Shown here: positions 58,039 through 64,000 of the stretch, piece by piece
How positions within the stretch are numbered: the first letter of the stretch is position 1
Layout of the letters: every line of letters starts with the position of its first letter
NCBI RefSeq assembly: GCF_014295035.1
Contig: NZ_CP060404.1
Coordinates: 6,984,501-7,048,500, forward strand
Reading direction: 5' to 3'
DNA length: 64,000 nt
Source: Streptomyces buecherae
GTDB taxonomy: Bacteria > Actinomycetota > Actinomycetes > Streptomycetales > Streptomycetaceae
The notes under the pieces: generated by a model
What the model was told of the DNA's origin: nothing
What the model saw: only the letters and a program-made list of their open reading frames with translations
Databases searched by the model: none
Program-made: the position numbers and the translations under genes

Positions 58039-59637
58039 GTGATCACCGCCACCGGCCTTGAGCTGCGCGCAGGCGCCCGAGTTCTCATCGAGTCCGCCTC
58101 GTTCCGTATCGCCAAGGGCGACCGTGTCGGCCTCGTCGGCCGCAACGGCGCTGGCAAGACCACGCTCACCAAGTGCCTCGCCGGCGAGGGCACCCCCGCC
58201 GCCGGCACCATCACCCGCTCCGGAGACGTCGGCTACCTCCCGCAGGACCCGCGCACCGGCGACCTGGACGTGCTCGCCCGCGACCGCATCCTCTCCGCCC
58301 GCGACCTCGACGTCGTGCTGCGCAAGATGCGCGAGAACGAGGAGCGGATGGCCGGCGGCCAGGGCGCCACCCGGGAGAAGGCGATGAAGCGGTACGAGCG
58401 CCTGGAGACGGAGTTCCTCACCAAGGGGGGCTACGCCGCCGAGGCCGAGGCCGCCACGATCGCCGCCAGCCTCGGGCTGCCCGACCGCGTGCTCGGCCAG
58501 CCCCTGCACACGCTCTCCGGCGGTCAGCGCCGCCGCGTCGAGCTGGCCCGCATCCTCTTCTCCGACTCCGACACGCTGCTCCTGGACGAGCCGACCAACC
58601 ACCTCGACGCCGACTCGATCGTCTGGTTGCGCGACTACCTCAAGACCTACCGCGGCGGCTTCATCGTCATCTCGCACGACGTCCAACTGGTCGAGACGGT
58701 CGTCAACAAGGTCTTCTACCTGGACGCCAACCGCGCCCACATCGACATCTACAACATGGGCTGGAAGCTCTACCAGGCCCAGCGCGAGGCCGACGAGCGG
58801 CGCCGCAAGCGCGAGCGGGCCAACGCCGAGAAGAAGGCCGCCGCGCTCAACTCGCAGGCCGACAAGATGCGCGCCAAGGCGACCAAGACGGTGGCCGCGC
58901 AGAACATGGCCCGCCGCGCCGAGAAGCTGCTCGCCGGCCTCGACGAGGTGCGGGTCTCGGACAAGGTCGCCAAGCTCCGCTTCCCGGACCCCGCGCCGTG
59001 CGGCAAGACCCCGCTGACCGCCGAGGGCCTGTCCAAGTCGTACGGGTCGCTGGAGATCTTCACCGACGTCGACCTGGCCATCGACCGTGGCTCGCGGGTG
59101 GTGATCCTGGGCCTCAACGGCGCCGGCAAGACCACGCTGCTGCGGCTGCTCGCTGGCGTCGAGAAGCCCGACACCGGCACCGTCACCCCCGGCCACGGCC
59201 TCAAGCTCGGCTACTACGCGCAGGAGCACGAGACGCTGGACCCGGACCGCACCGTCCTGGAGAACATGCGCTCGTCCGCGCCCGACCTGGACCTCGTGGA
59301 CATCCGCAAGACGCTGGGCTCGTTCCTGTTCTCCGGCGACGACGTGGACAAGCCCGCGCGCGTCCTGTCCGGCGGCGAGAAGACCCGGCTCGCGCTGGCG
59401 ACGCTCGTGGTCTCCTCGGCCAACGTCCTGCTGCTCGACGAGCCCACGAACAACCTCGACCCGGCCAGCCGCGAGGAGATCCTGGGCGCGCTGCGCACCT
59501 TCACCGGCGCGGTCGTGCTGGTCACCCACGACGAGGGCGCGGTGGACGCGCTCCAGCCCGAGCGCATCATCCTGCTGCCCGACGGCGTGGAGGACCTGTG
59601 GGGCCAGGACTACGCCGACCTCGTGGCCCTCGCCTGA
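58039..59637 (+). CDS. ABC-F family ATPase (ribosome-associated type)
   Basis: A 532-residue soluble protein with two ABC domains and no membrane segments. First domain: Walker A GRNGAGKT, signature LSGGQRRR and Walker B LLLDEPTNHLD. Second: GLNGAGKT, LSGGEKTR and LLLDEPTNNLD. The linker between them (about 245-300, basic, with many Arg/Lys and heptad-like YQAQREADERRRKRERANAEKK) is the P-site-tRNA-interaction motif region of ABC-F proteins that act on the ribosome. Whether it gives antibiotic resistance or housekeeping translation control is not decided. The start is GTG 58039 after CTGGAG. A 130-bp leader with a small peptide and hairpin precedes it. Confidence 0.93.
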   Translation: MITATGLELRAGARVLIESASFRIAKGDRVGLVGRNGAGKTTLTKCLAGEGTPAAGTITRSGDVGYLPQDPRTGDLDVLARDRILSARDLDVVLRKMRENEERMAGGQGATREKAMKRYERLETEFLTKGGYAAEAEAATIAASLGLPDRVLGQPLHTLSGGQRRRVELARILFSDSDTLLLDEPTNHLDADSIVWLRDYLKTYRGGFIVISHDVQLVETVVNKVFYLDANRAHIDIYNMGWKLYQAQREADERRRKRERANAEKKAAALNSQADKMRAKATKTVAAQNMARRAEKLLAGLDEVRVSDKVAKLRFPDPAPCGKTPLTAEGLSKSYGSLEIFTDVDLAIDRGSRVVILGLNGAGKTTLLRLLAGVEKPDTGTVTPGHGLKLGYYAQEHETLDPDRTVLENMRSSAPDLDLVDIRKTLGSFLFSGDDVDKPARVLSGGEKTRLALATLVVSSANVLLLDEPTNNLDPASREEILGALRTFTGAVVLVTHDEGAVDALQPERIILLPDGVEDLWGQDYADLVALA

Positions 59638-60012
59638 CGCCCGCGAGCTGGCCCCTCGGGTCGCGTGCCGCCGCTTGATCCAGATGTTCTGGATCATTCG
59701 GCCGAGACGTGATCCTTCATCTGGGTGAGAAGGGCTCATCTCCCGGCGTGCCGGCGCCACCCGCGCGTGCGCACGCAGAGTAGCGCTCGGCGATCGTCGG
59801 GAGCCCCGTTGGTGCCCTCCCTGACCTGCCGCTTCGCCGCGCACTCCGAATGGCCGCACGCGCGCCGACATCCGGAATTCCGCCTTCCAGCGGCCTTTCG
59901 GCCGCTCGCCGCCGGCAAGCCGGTCACGCGGACCTTGTCGAATGGGTGGCCAGGAGCGCGGCTAGGGGTGATCATGAGAGTCCCATAGCGCACTTCCCAT
60001 GAGGAGGCACGG
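59638..60012. other. 375-bp region upstream of gbn with several GATC sites
   Basis: No gene seen. It holds the palindrome at 59676-59696 and further GATC tetramers near 59711, 59791 and 59969. 59820-59960 is AT-richer and contains GC-rich short hairpins (GGCCTTTCGGCC-like at 59892). Confidence 0.5.
59676..59696. promoter_or_regulatory. GATC-containing inverted repeat TGATCCAGA-TGT-TCTGGATCA
   Basis: A perfect 9-bp inverted repeat with a 3-bp centre. Each arm has a GATC, the motif reported for Gbn. It lies 38 bases after the ABC-F stop and 317 bases before gbn, so it may be a Gbn target, another operator, or an AT-containing terminator. Confidence 0.6.
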
Positions 60013-60234
60013 GTGGCCGAGACTCTGAAGAAGGGCAGCCGGGTGACCGGCGCCGCGCGCGAAAAGCTCGCGGCAGACCTCAAGAAGAAGTACGACTCCG
60101 GTGCGAGCATTCGAGCGCTGGCCGAAGAGACCGGCCGTTCCTACGGCTTCGTCCATCGAATGCTCAGCGAGTCCGGAGTGACGCTGCGTGGTCGCGGCGG
60201 AGCGACAAGAGGGAAGAAAGCCGCCTCGACCTGA
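60013..60234 (+). CDS. gbn: Nucleoid-associated protein Gbn
   Basis: A 73-residue basic helix-turn-helix protein. The HTH is SIRALAEETGRSYGFVHRMLSESG, flanked by Lys-rich arms (ETLKKGSRVTGAAREKLAADLKKKYDSG and RGRGGATRGKKAAST). It closely matches from memory SCO1839 of S. coelicolor, described as Gbn, a small actinobacterial genome-binding protein that recognises GATC and affects development. The start is GTG 60013 after GAGGAGG. Monocistronic, with a GATC-bearing upstream region that suggests autoregulation. Confidence 0.85.
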   Translation: MAETLKKGSRVTGAAREKLAADLKKKYDSGASIRALAEETGRSYGFVHRMLSESGVTLRGRGGATRGKKAAST

Positions 60235-60367
60235 CTCATGCAGCGCGTGTCCGTCCCAGGTTCGAGCGCGCGTCACGTCGCCGCGGCGTACCGGTCACGT
60301 CGTCGGCGGCACCCGGTCGGTGGTTCGGTCGGCACGCTGGTTACTGTGCAGTTAACTTAAGGCCGCA

Positions 60368-61177
60368 GTGACCGCTGCCGACCGACCGGAGGCTTCAGTG
60401 ACCCTGCTCGACACGGACGGCGTACGCCTGACCGTCGATGACGCCATCGCCACGGTGACCTTGACCAACCCGGCCAAGCGCAACGCCCAGACGCCCGCCC
60501 TGTGGCGGGCCCTGATCGAGGCCGGACGGTTGCTGCCGGGCACCGTGCGCGTCGTGGTGCTGCGCGGAGAGGGCAGGTCCTTCTCCGCGGGGCTCGACCG
60601 GCAGGCGTTCACCCCCGAGGGCTTCGAGGGCGAGCCGTCCTTCGTCGACATGGGGCGCGGCCCCGAGGCGGAACTCGACGCGACCATCGCCGCCTACCAG
60701 GAGGCGTTCACCTGGTGGCGGCGCAACGACATCGTCAGCATAGCCGCGGTCCAGGGGCATGCCATCGGTGCCGGATTCCAGCTCGCGCTCGCCTGTGACC
60801 TGCGCATCTGTGCCGACGACGCGCAGTTCGCGATGCGCGAGACGAGCCTTGGGCTGGTGCCGGACCTCGCGGGCACCCACCCGCTGGTCTCCCTCGTCGG
60901 GTACGCCCGCGCGCTGGAGATCTGCGCCACCGGTCGGTTCGTGCACGCCGAGGAGGCGGAGCGGACCGGGCTGGCCAACCTCGTGGTGCCGGCCGCCGAG
61001 CTGGACGCGACCGCGCGGGACCTGGCCGCCGCGCTGCTGGCCGCGCCGCGCGACGCCGTCATCGAGACCAAGGCGTTGCTGCGCGGCGCGTCGGACCGCA
61101 CCTTCGACGAGCAGCGCGCGGCCGAGCGCGCCGCCCAGGGCCGCCGCCTGCGAGACCTCGCCCAACCGGCCGAGTAG
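60368..61177 (+). CDS. Enoyl-CoA hydratase/isomerase family protein
   Basis: A 269-residue crotonase-fold enzyme. LTNPAKRNAQTPALWRALIEAG and VLRGEGRSFSAGLDRQAF form the first oxyanion loop. AVQGHAIGAGFQLALACDLRICADDAQFAMRETSLGLVPDLAGTHPL carries the second, with acidic residues (E of RETSLG, D of PDLAGT) near the positions of catalytic glutamates in classical hydratases. The start is GTG 60368 in GCAGTGACC. An AT-rich segment (GTTAACTTAAGG) just upstream is the likely promoter. Role in fatty-acid or secondary metabolism unknown. Confidence 0.9.
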   Translation: MTAADRPEASVTLLDTDGVRLTVDDAIATVTLTNPAKRNAQTPALWRALIEAGRLLPGTVRVVVLRGEGRSFSAGLDRQAFTPEGFEGEPSFVDMGRGPEAELDATIAAYQEAFTWWRRNDIVSIAAVQGHAIGAGFQLALACDLRICADDAQFAMRETSLGLVPDLAGTHPLVSLVGYARALEICATGRFVHAEEAERTGLANLVVPAAELDATARDLAAALLAAPRDAVIETKALLRGASDRTFDEQRAAERAAQGRRLRDLAQPAE

Positions 61178-61249
61178 CCCACAGCCGCCGCGCCGGCCGC
61201 CCGACGGCCGCGCTCGCGCTCGCGCGGTACGGGCCTCGGTCTCGCCTCC

Positions 61250-62209
61250 TCAGGCGCGGTCCGCCGTGCGCTCGGCGCTCGTAGCGCTCCCAGCGCTCTC
61301 GGTGGCCTCGGGGTTCTGCGGGCCCCGCCCGTCCTCCGGGCGCTCTCGGGTCGCCGTATCCGCCGCGTCCACGGCCGTGACCAGCACCGCGACCGTCACC
61401 GTGCCCGGGGCCTCGGCCAGCAGGGCGGCGCGGGCCCGTTCGCGTACGGCGCGGGCCACCTCGACCGCCCGGTGTCCCGCCGCCACGGCCACCTGCACCT
61501 GCGCGTGGCGGGCCGGCGCGGGGACGGTCGCCGTCGGGGTCTCGGCCTCGGTGGCGGCGCGCGGGCCCTCGATCCGTACCGGGCGGGTCAGACCGCCGAG
61601 CGCGGGCGCGAGCCGGGCGACCCCCGGCACAGCCGCGACGGCGCCGGCCACCCGGCCCTCGACCGTGGCGTCCGAGACCGGGCGGGCGGCGGACGGGGCC
61701 CGCCCCGCGCGCGGTCCGAGGCGGCCCTCCGCACCGGCCGGGCCGGCGCCGCCGGGCGCCTCGCCCGCCGGCCCGGCCCCGCCTGGCGGCTGCGTGGCGT
61801 GCGCCGCCCGCGCCTCGTCCAGCAGGCCCGTGACCTGGAGGTCCACCGCGCCGACGACCAGGCCGAGCCGGTCGGTGGCCACCGCGTACAGGGTCGCCCG
61901 CAGCCGCTCCGCCGACGTGGGCAGCGGTTGCTCCGCCGCCGCGAGGAACTCGCCCGCCACCCGCAGCGGCCCCGGCCGCAGCGCGGTCGGCGGCGCCGGA
62001 ACGGTGGGCTCCGCCGCCTGGTCGGGGGCCAGCAGATCGATGTGCAGCGCGGTCACGCGGACCTCGGGAAGTTCCGCCGCCGCCGCGCGCAGCACGGCCG
62101 TGGCCGCGTGTTCCGTCACCCATGCCCCGTCGTGTTCCGTGCCGAGCGGCAGCAGCCTGCCGAGCCCCAACTGCTGCCGTACCGCCTGTGCCAACGCGTC
62201 TGCCACCAC
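61250..62209 (-). CDS. Asp23-related protein of the 'nucleopolyhedrovirus P10-like' group
   Basis: A 319-residue protein. The N-terminal half (VADALAQAVRQQLGLGRLLPLGTEHDGAWVTEHAATAVLRAAA) and the C-terminal part (VEGRVAGAVAAVPGVARLAPALGGL, then HAQVQVAVAAGHRAVEVARAVRERARAALL) both show the Asp23/Gls24 pattern of an alpha/beta domain. They are joined by Pro/Gly-rich linkers. Databases often label such Streptomyces proteins P10-like because of these linkers. The start is GTG 62209. It is divergent from the Asp23 gene at 62422 and probably belongs to the same envelope-stress locus. Confidence 0.7.
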   Translation of the reverse strand: MVADALAQAVRQQLGLGRLLPLGTEHDGAWVTEHAATAVLRAAAAELPEVRVTALHIDLLAPDQAAEPTVPAPPTALRPGPLRVAGEFLAAAEQPLPTSAERLRATLYAVATDRLGLVVGAVDLQVTGLLDEARAAHATQPPGGAGPAGEAPGGAGPAGAEGRLGPRAGRAPSAARPVSDATVEGRVAGAVAAVPGVARLAPALGGLTRPVRIEGPRAATEAETPTATVPAPARHAQVQVAVAAGHRAVEVARAVRERARAALLAEAPGTVTVAVLVTAVDAADTATRERPEDGRGPQNPEATESAGSATSAERTADRA

Positions 62210-62421
62210 GGCCCGCCACCCTTCCCGCCGTACGGAAACTCCGTCACCCGCTGCCGCTCACCCTGCCGTACCGTGGCGCGCCGGCCGACCGCGACCCACC
62301 CGTCGCCGGCGCGTTCCCGCGACTGCCACGTCCCGAGCGCGGTTCGCCGCGCGCCCGCTTACGGTGACATGAGGAACGGTCAGGCCGCTCCCCTGAGGCT
62401 CCGCAGGAAGGGACATGGGCG

Positions 62422-62886
62422 ATGACGGACACGACACAGAAGCAGCAGGCGGGAGGCGCGACTGCCCCGGGAGCTTCGACTCCCCGAGGTGGCGGGCCCC
62501 CGGCGTCCCGAGGCAAGACGACGATCGCCGACGGCGTGGTGGAGAAGATCGCCGGCATGGCGGCCCGCGAGGTGCCCGGCGTGCACGCCATGGGCAGCGG
62601 CTTCGCGCGCACCTTCGGGGCGGTGCGGGACCGGGTACCCGGTGGCGGGCGCTCCGTCACGCGCGGCGTCAAGGCCGAGGTCGGCGAGGTGCAGACGGCG
62701 CTGGACCTGGAGATCGTGGTGGATTACGGCGTCTCCATCGGCGACGTCACGCGCGGCGTGCGGGAGGATGTCATCTCCGCGGTCGAGCGGATGACCAGCC
62801 TTGAGGTGGTCGAGGTCAACATCGTGGTAAGTGATGTGAAACTGCCTGACGAGCAGGACGACGAGTCCGACTCGCGGCTCCAGTAG
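62422..62886 (+). CDS. Asp23/Gls24 family envelope stress protein
   Basis: A 154-residue protein of the alkaline-shock family, which in Gram-positive bacteria associates with the membrane through small anchor proteins. After a disordered Gly/Pro start, KTTIADGVVEKIAGMAAREVPGVHAMG and DLEIVVDYGVSIGDVTRGVREDVISAVERMTSLEVVEVNIVVSDVKLP give the full domain. The tail is acidic. GGAAGGGA lies 9 bases before the ATG. It leads a run of at least four genes on the plus strand. Confidence 0.93.
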   Translation: MTDTTQKQQAGGATAPGASTPRGGGPPASRGKTTIADGVVEKIAGMAAREVPGVHAMGSGFARTFGAVRDRVPGGGRSVTRGVKAEVGEVQTALDLEIVVDYGVSIGDVTRGVREDVISAVERMTSLEVVEVNIVVSDVKLPDEQDDESDSRLQ

Positions 62887-62930
62887 CCGGAGTGGACCGA
62901 CCGGGCGCGGTGGAGGCAAGGGAGTACACG

Positions 62931-63122
62931 ATGAGCATGGCCGTGGTCGGCCTGGCCGCCGGGATGGCACTGGGCTTCGCCGGATACTTCGGCGGCTTCG
63001 GGGCCTTTCTCCTGGTGGCGGCGCTGGGCCTGATCGGGTTCGTGGCAGGCAAGTTCCTCGACGGAGATCTGGAGTTGGGCGATTTCTTCCGCCCCCGCGA
63101 GCGCGACGGCCGACGGCGGTGA
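62931..63122 (+). CDS. Small membrane protein of the Asp23 locus
   Basis: A 63-residue protein with two closely spaced hydrophobic helices (AVVGLAAGMALGFAGYFGGFGAFLLVAALGLIGFVAGKFL) and a charged tail GDLELGDFFRPRERDGRRR. It resembles DUF2273-type partners of Asp23. GGAGG and AAGGGAG precede the ATG. It probably anchors the Asp23 protein to the membrane. The next gene starts 6 bases later. Confidence 0.82.
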   Translation: MSMAVVGLAAGMALGFAGYFGGFGAFLLVAALGLIGFVAGKFLDGDLELGDFFRPRERDGRRR

Positions 63123-63128
63123 GGCCGC

Positions 63129-63500
63129 GTGGTGCGATCGGGTGAACGCGGCTCGACGCGGATCGCCGACCGGGTCATCGCGAAGATCGCTTCGCAGGCG
63201 GCCCGGGAGGCGCTCGGTGACGCGCGGGAGGTACGCGGGGCCGGTGGCAAGCCACCGCAGGCCGCCGTCGCGGTGCGCGACCGGCCGGCCCGCGACGGGC
63301 TGCGCGGCGAGGCCCGGGTGCGGGTCGCCGTCGAACTCGGCTACCCCTCGGACATCGGCGCCCAGTGCGGCGCCGTGCGTCGTCAGGTGAGCGGACGGGT
63401 AAGGGCGTTGGCGGGCATGGACGTACGGGACGTGGCCGTCACGGTCGAGCGCTTGCACGCGCCGGAGCGGACGGGCGTCGGCCGGGGGAGGACGCGGTGA
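63129..63500 (+). CDS. Second Asp23/Gls24-like protein
   Basis: A 123-residue protein with STRIADRVIAKIASQAAREALG at the N-terminus, which parallels TTIADGVVEKIAGMAAREVPG of the first Asp23, and RVRVAVELGYPSDIGAQCGAVRRQVSGRVRALAGMDVRDVAVTVERLH as the core. The start is one of two tandem GTGs (63129 or 63132). It ends in a 4-base GTGA overlap with the next gene, so translation is coupled. Confidence 0.85.
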   Translation: MVRSGERGSTRIADRVIAKIASQAAREALGDAREVRGAGGKPPQAAVAVRDRPARDGLRGEARVRVAVELGYPSDIGAQCGAVRRQVSGRVRALAGMDVRDVAVTVERLHAPERTGVGRGRTR

Positions 63501-64000
63501 GCAACGAGGAACCAGCCGCCGGCGAGGGCTCCACCGGCGGCGAGGGCGAGGACACCGCCGCGCGGCGGCCCGGCGGCGCCCCGGGGCGCACGCCCCCCGG
63601 CGGCACTGACGCGGCCAGCGACGCTGGTAGGTCCGGTGACGCGGGCCCGGTGGGCGAGACGCGTGCGGCCAGCGGCGCCAGCGCGGCGGGTGGCGCGGGC
63701 GCGGAGACCACCCGGCGACTGCCACTGCTGGAGAAGGACCCCACGGGCGGCGGCGCCACGCTCGCCAGCCCGGACGGTGACGCCGACGCGGACGAGGGCG
63801 GTGGTACCGGGCAGGAGCGGCGCGCCTCCGCCGCCAGGTACACGCCCGCGCGCGGCGAGCACGAGCGCGCGCGGCGCTTCTGGGCCAGCCGCCGGCTGCC
63901 CGCCGCGCTGCTCGCGCTGGTCGTGCTCGGCGCCGCCGGCCTGCTGCTCTACGACGTGGCGGCGGTACGGGCCGACCGGAGCGCGATGCGCTGGCGGCGC
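63497..64000 (+). CDS. Membrane protein of the Asp23 locus (DUF6286-like), N-terminal part
   Basis: 168 codons are visible and the frame runs off the window. The first 130 residues are Gly/Ala/Asp-rich and probably disordered in the cytoplasm. Then RRFWASRRLPAALLALVVLGAAGLLLYDVAAVRADR gives a membrane helix with the W-x-x-R-R-x-P-A-A entry typical of DUF6286 proteins. GTG 63497 overlaps the previous stop. A further Asp23-locus member is expected outside. Confidence 0.8.
   Translation, partial: MSNEEPAAGEGSTGGEGEDTAARRPGGAPGRTPPGGTDAASDAGRSGDAGPVGETRAASGASAAGGAGAETTRRLPLLEKDPTGGGATLASPDGDADADEGGGTGQERRASAARYTPARGEHERARRFWASRRLPAALLALVVLGAAGLLLYDVAAVRADRSAMRWRR

Noticed and set aside
1..64000. 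tRNA genes, insertion sequences, prophage or attachment sites
   Set aside because: I looked for tRNA T-loop sequences, transposase or integrase motifs and long terminal repeats and saw none; a tRNAscan and IS search would settle it.

Overview
The window is high-GC actinobacterial DNA and fits a Streptomyces chromosome arm-proximal core region. The evidence is GTG starts with GGAGG-type ribosome sites, many TetR genes with their own palindromes, an actinobacterial ectABCD operon, and gene neighbourhoods that match from memory the S. coelicolor stretch from transketolase (SCO1935) down to gbn (SCO1839). The neighbourhoods tkt-ctaB-ctaA-suf, dapD, ect, cob-pit and ABC-F-gbn all occur in that order here. 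No rRNA, tRNA, CRISPR array, insertion sequence or phage was seen.

1-6.3 kb: the first 70 codons of transketolase (minus strand) are divergent from ctaB (haem O synthase). Then come two unassigned plus-strand genes, ctaA (haem A synthase) and a two-gene ABC exporter. 6.3-13.7 kb: the iron-sulfur assembly operon sufR-sufB-sufD-Rieske-sufC-sufS-sufU-sufT, tightly coupled, with a perfect inverted repeat upstream of sufR and a 17-bp hairpin at its end that contains the start codon of the next gene. The ctaB/ctaA/ABC/sufR/suf order is also known from mycobacteria.

13.7-32 kb: a mixed block with a VOC protein, the relic of a SigJ-like sigma-factor tail, DinB, an SMR exporter with its TetR, dapD (lysine/peptidoglycan), and a secreted nuclease/phosphatase. 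It continues with an unknown HEAT-like protein, a Tat-exported PhoX with a candidate PHO box, a luciferase-like oxidoreductase, TerD, PPOX, an EamA exporter/TetR pair around a 22-bp palindrome, an aldehyde dehydrogenase and a class V aminotransferase. 32-38 kb: ectABCD (ectoine and hydroxyectoine), an imidazolonepropionase-like amidohydrolase and a secreted SCO1860-like protein.

38-49 kb: late cobalamin synthesis. cobD-cobQ-chlID-cobO-cobB are translationally coupled behind a cobalamin riboswitch; cobE and cobC lie beyond a ZIP metal transporter on the other strand. 49-51 kb: a low-affinity phosphate transporter with a small membrane protein and a clear two-unit PHO box. 51-57.7 kb: a class II aldolase, an alpha/beta hydrolase, a paralogue of the unknown 19.7-kb protein, a TetR/oxidoreductase divergent pair and a VOC protein.

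57.8-64 kb: an ABC-F ATPase behind a leaderless seven-residue leader peptide and hairpin, the nucleoid protein Gbn, an enoyl-CoA hydratase, and an Asp23/Gls24 alkaline-shock-type envelope locus that runs off the end. Most long reading frames antisense to these genes are GC-rich shadow frames and are left out. Points of most interest are the ABC-F leader, the paralogous pair of unknown proteins, the start-codon-sequestering hairpin after suf, the GATC palindrome before gbn, and several leaderless promoters embedded in operator-like repeats.
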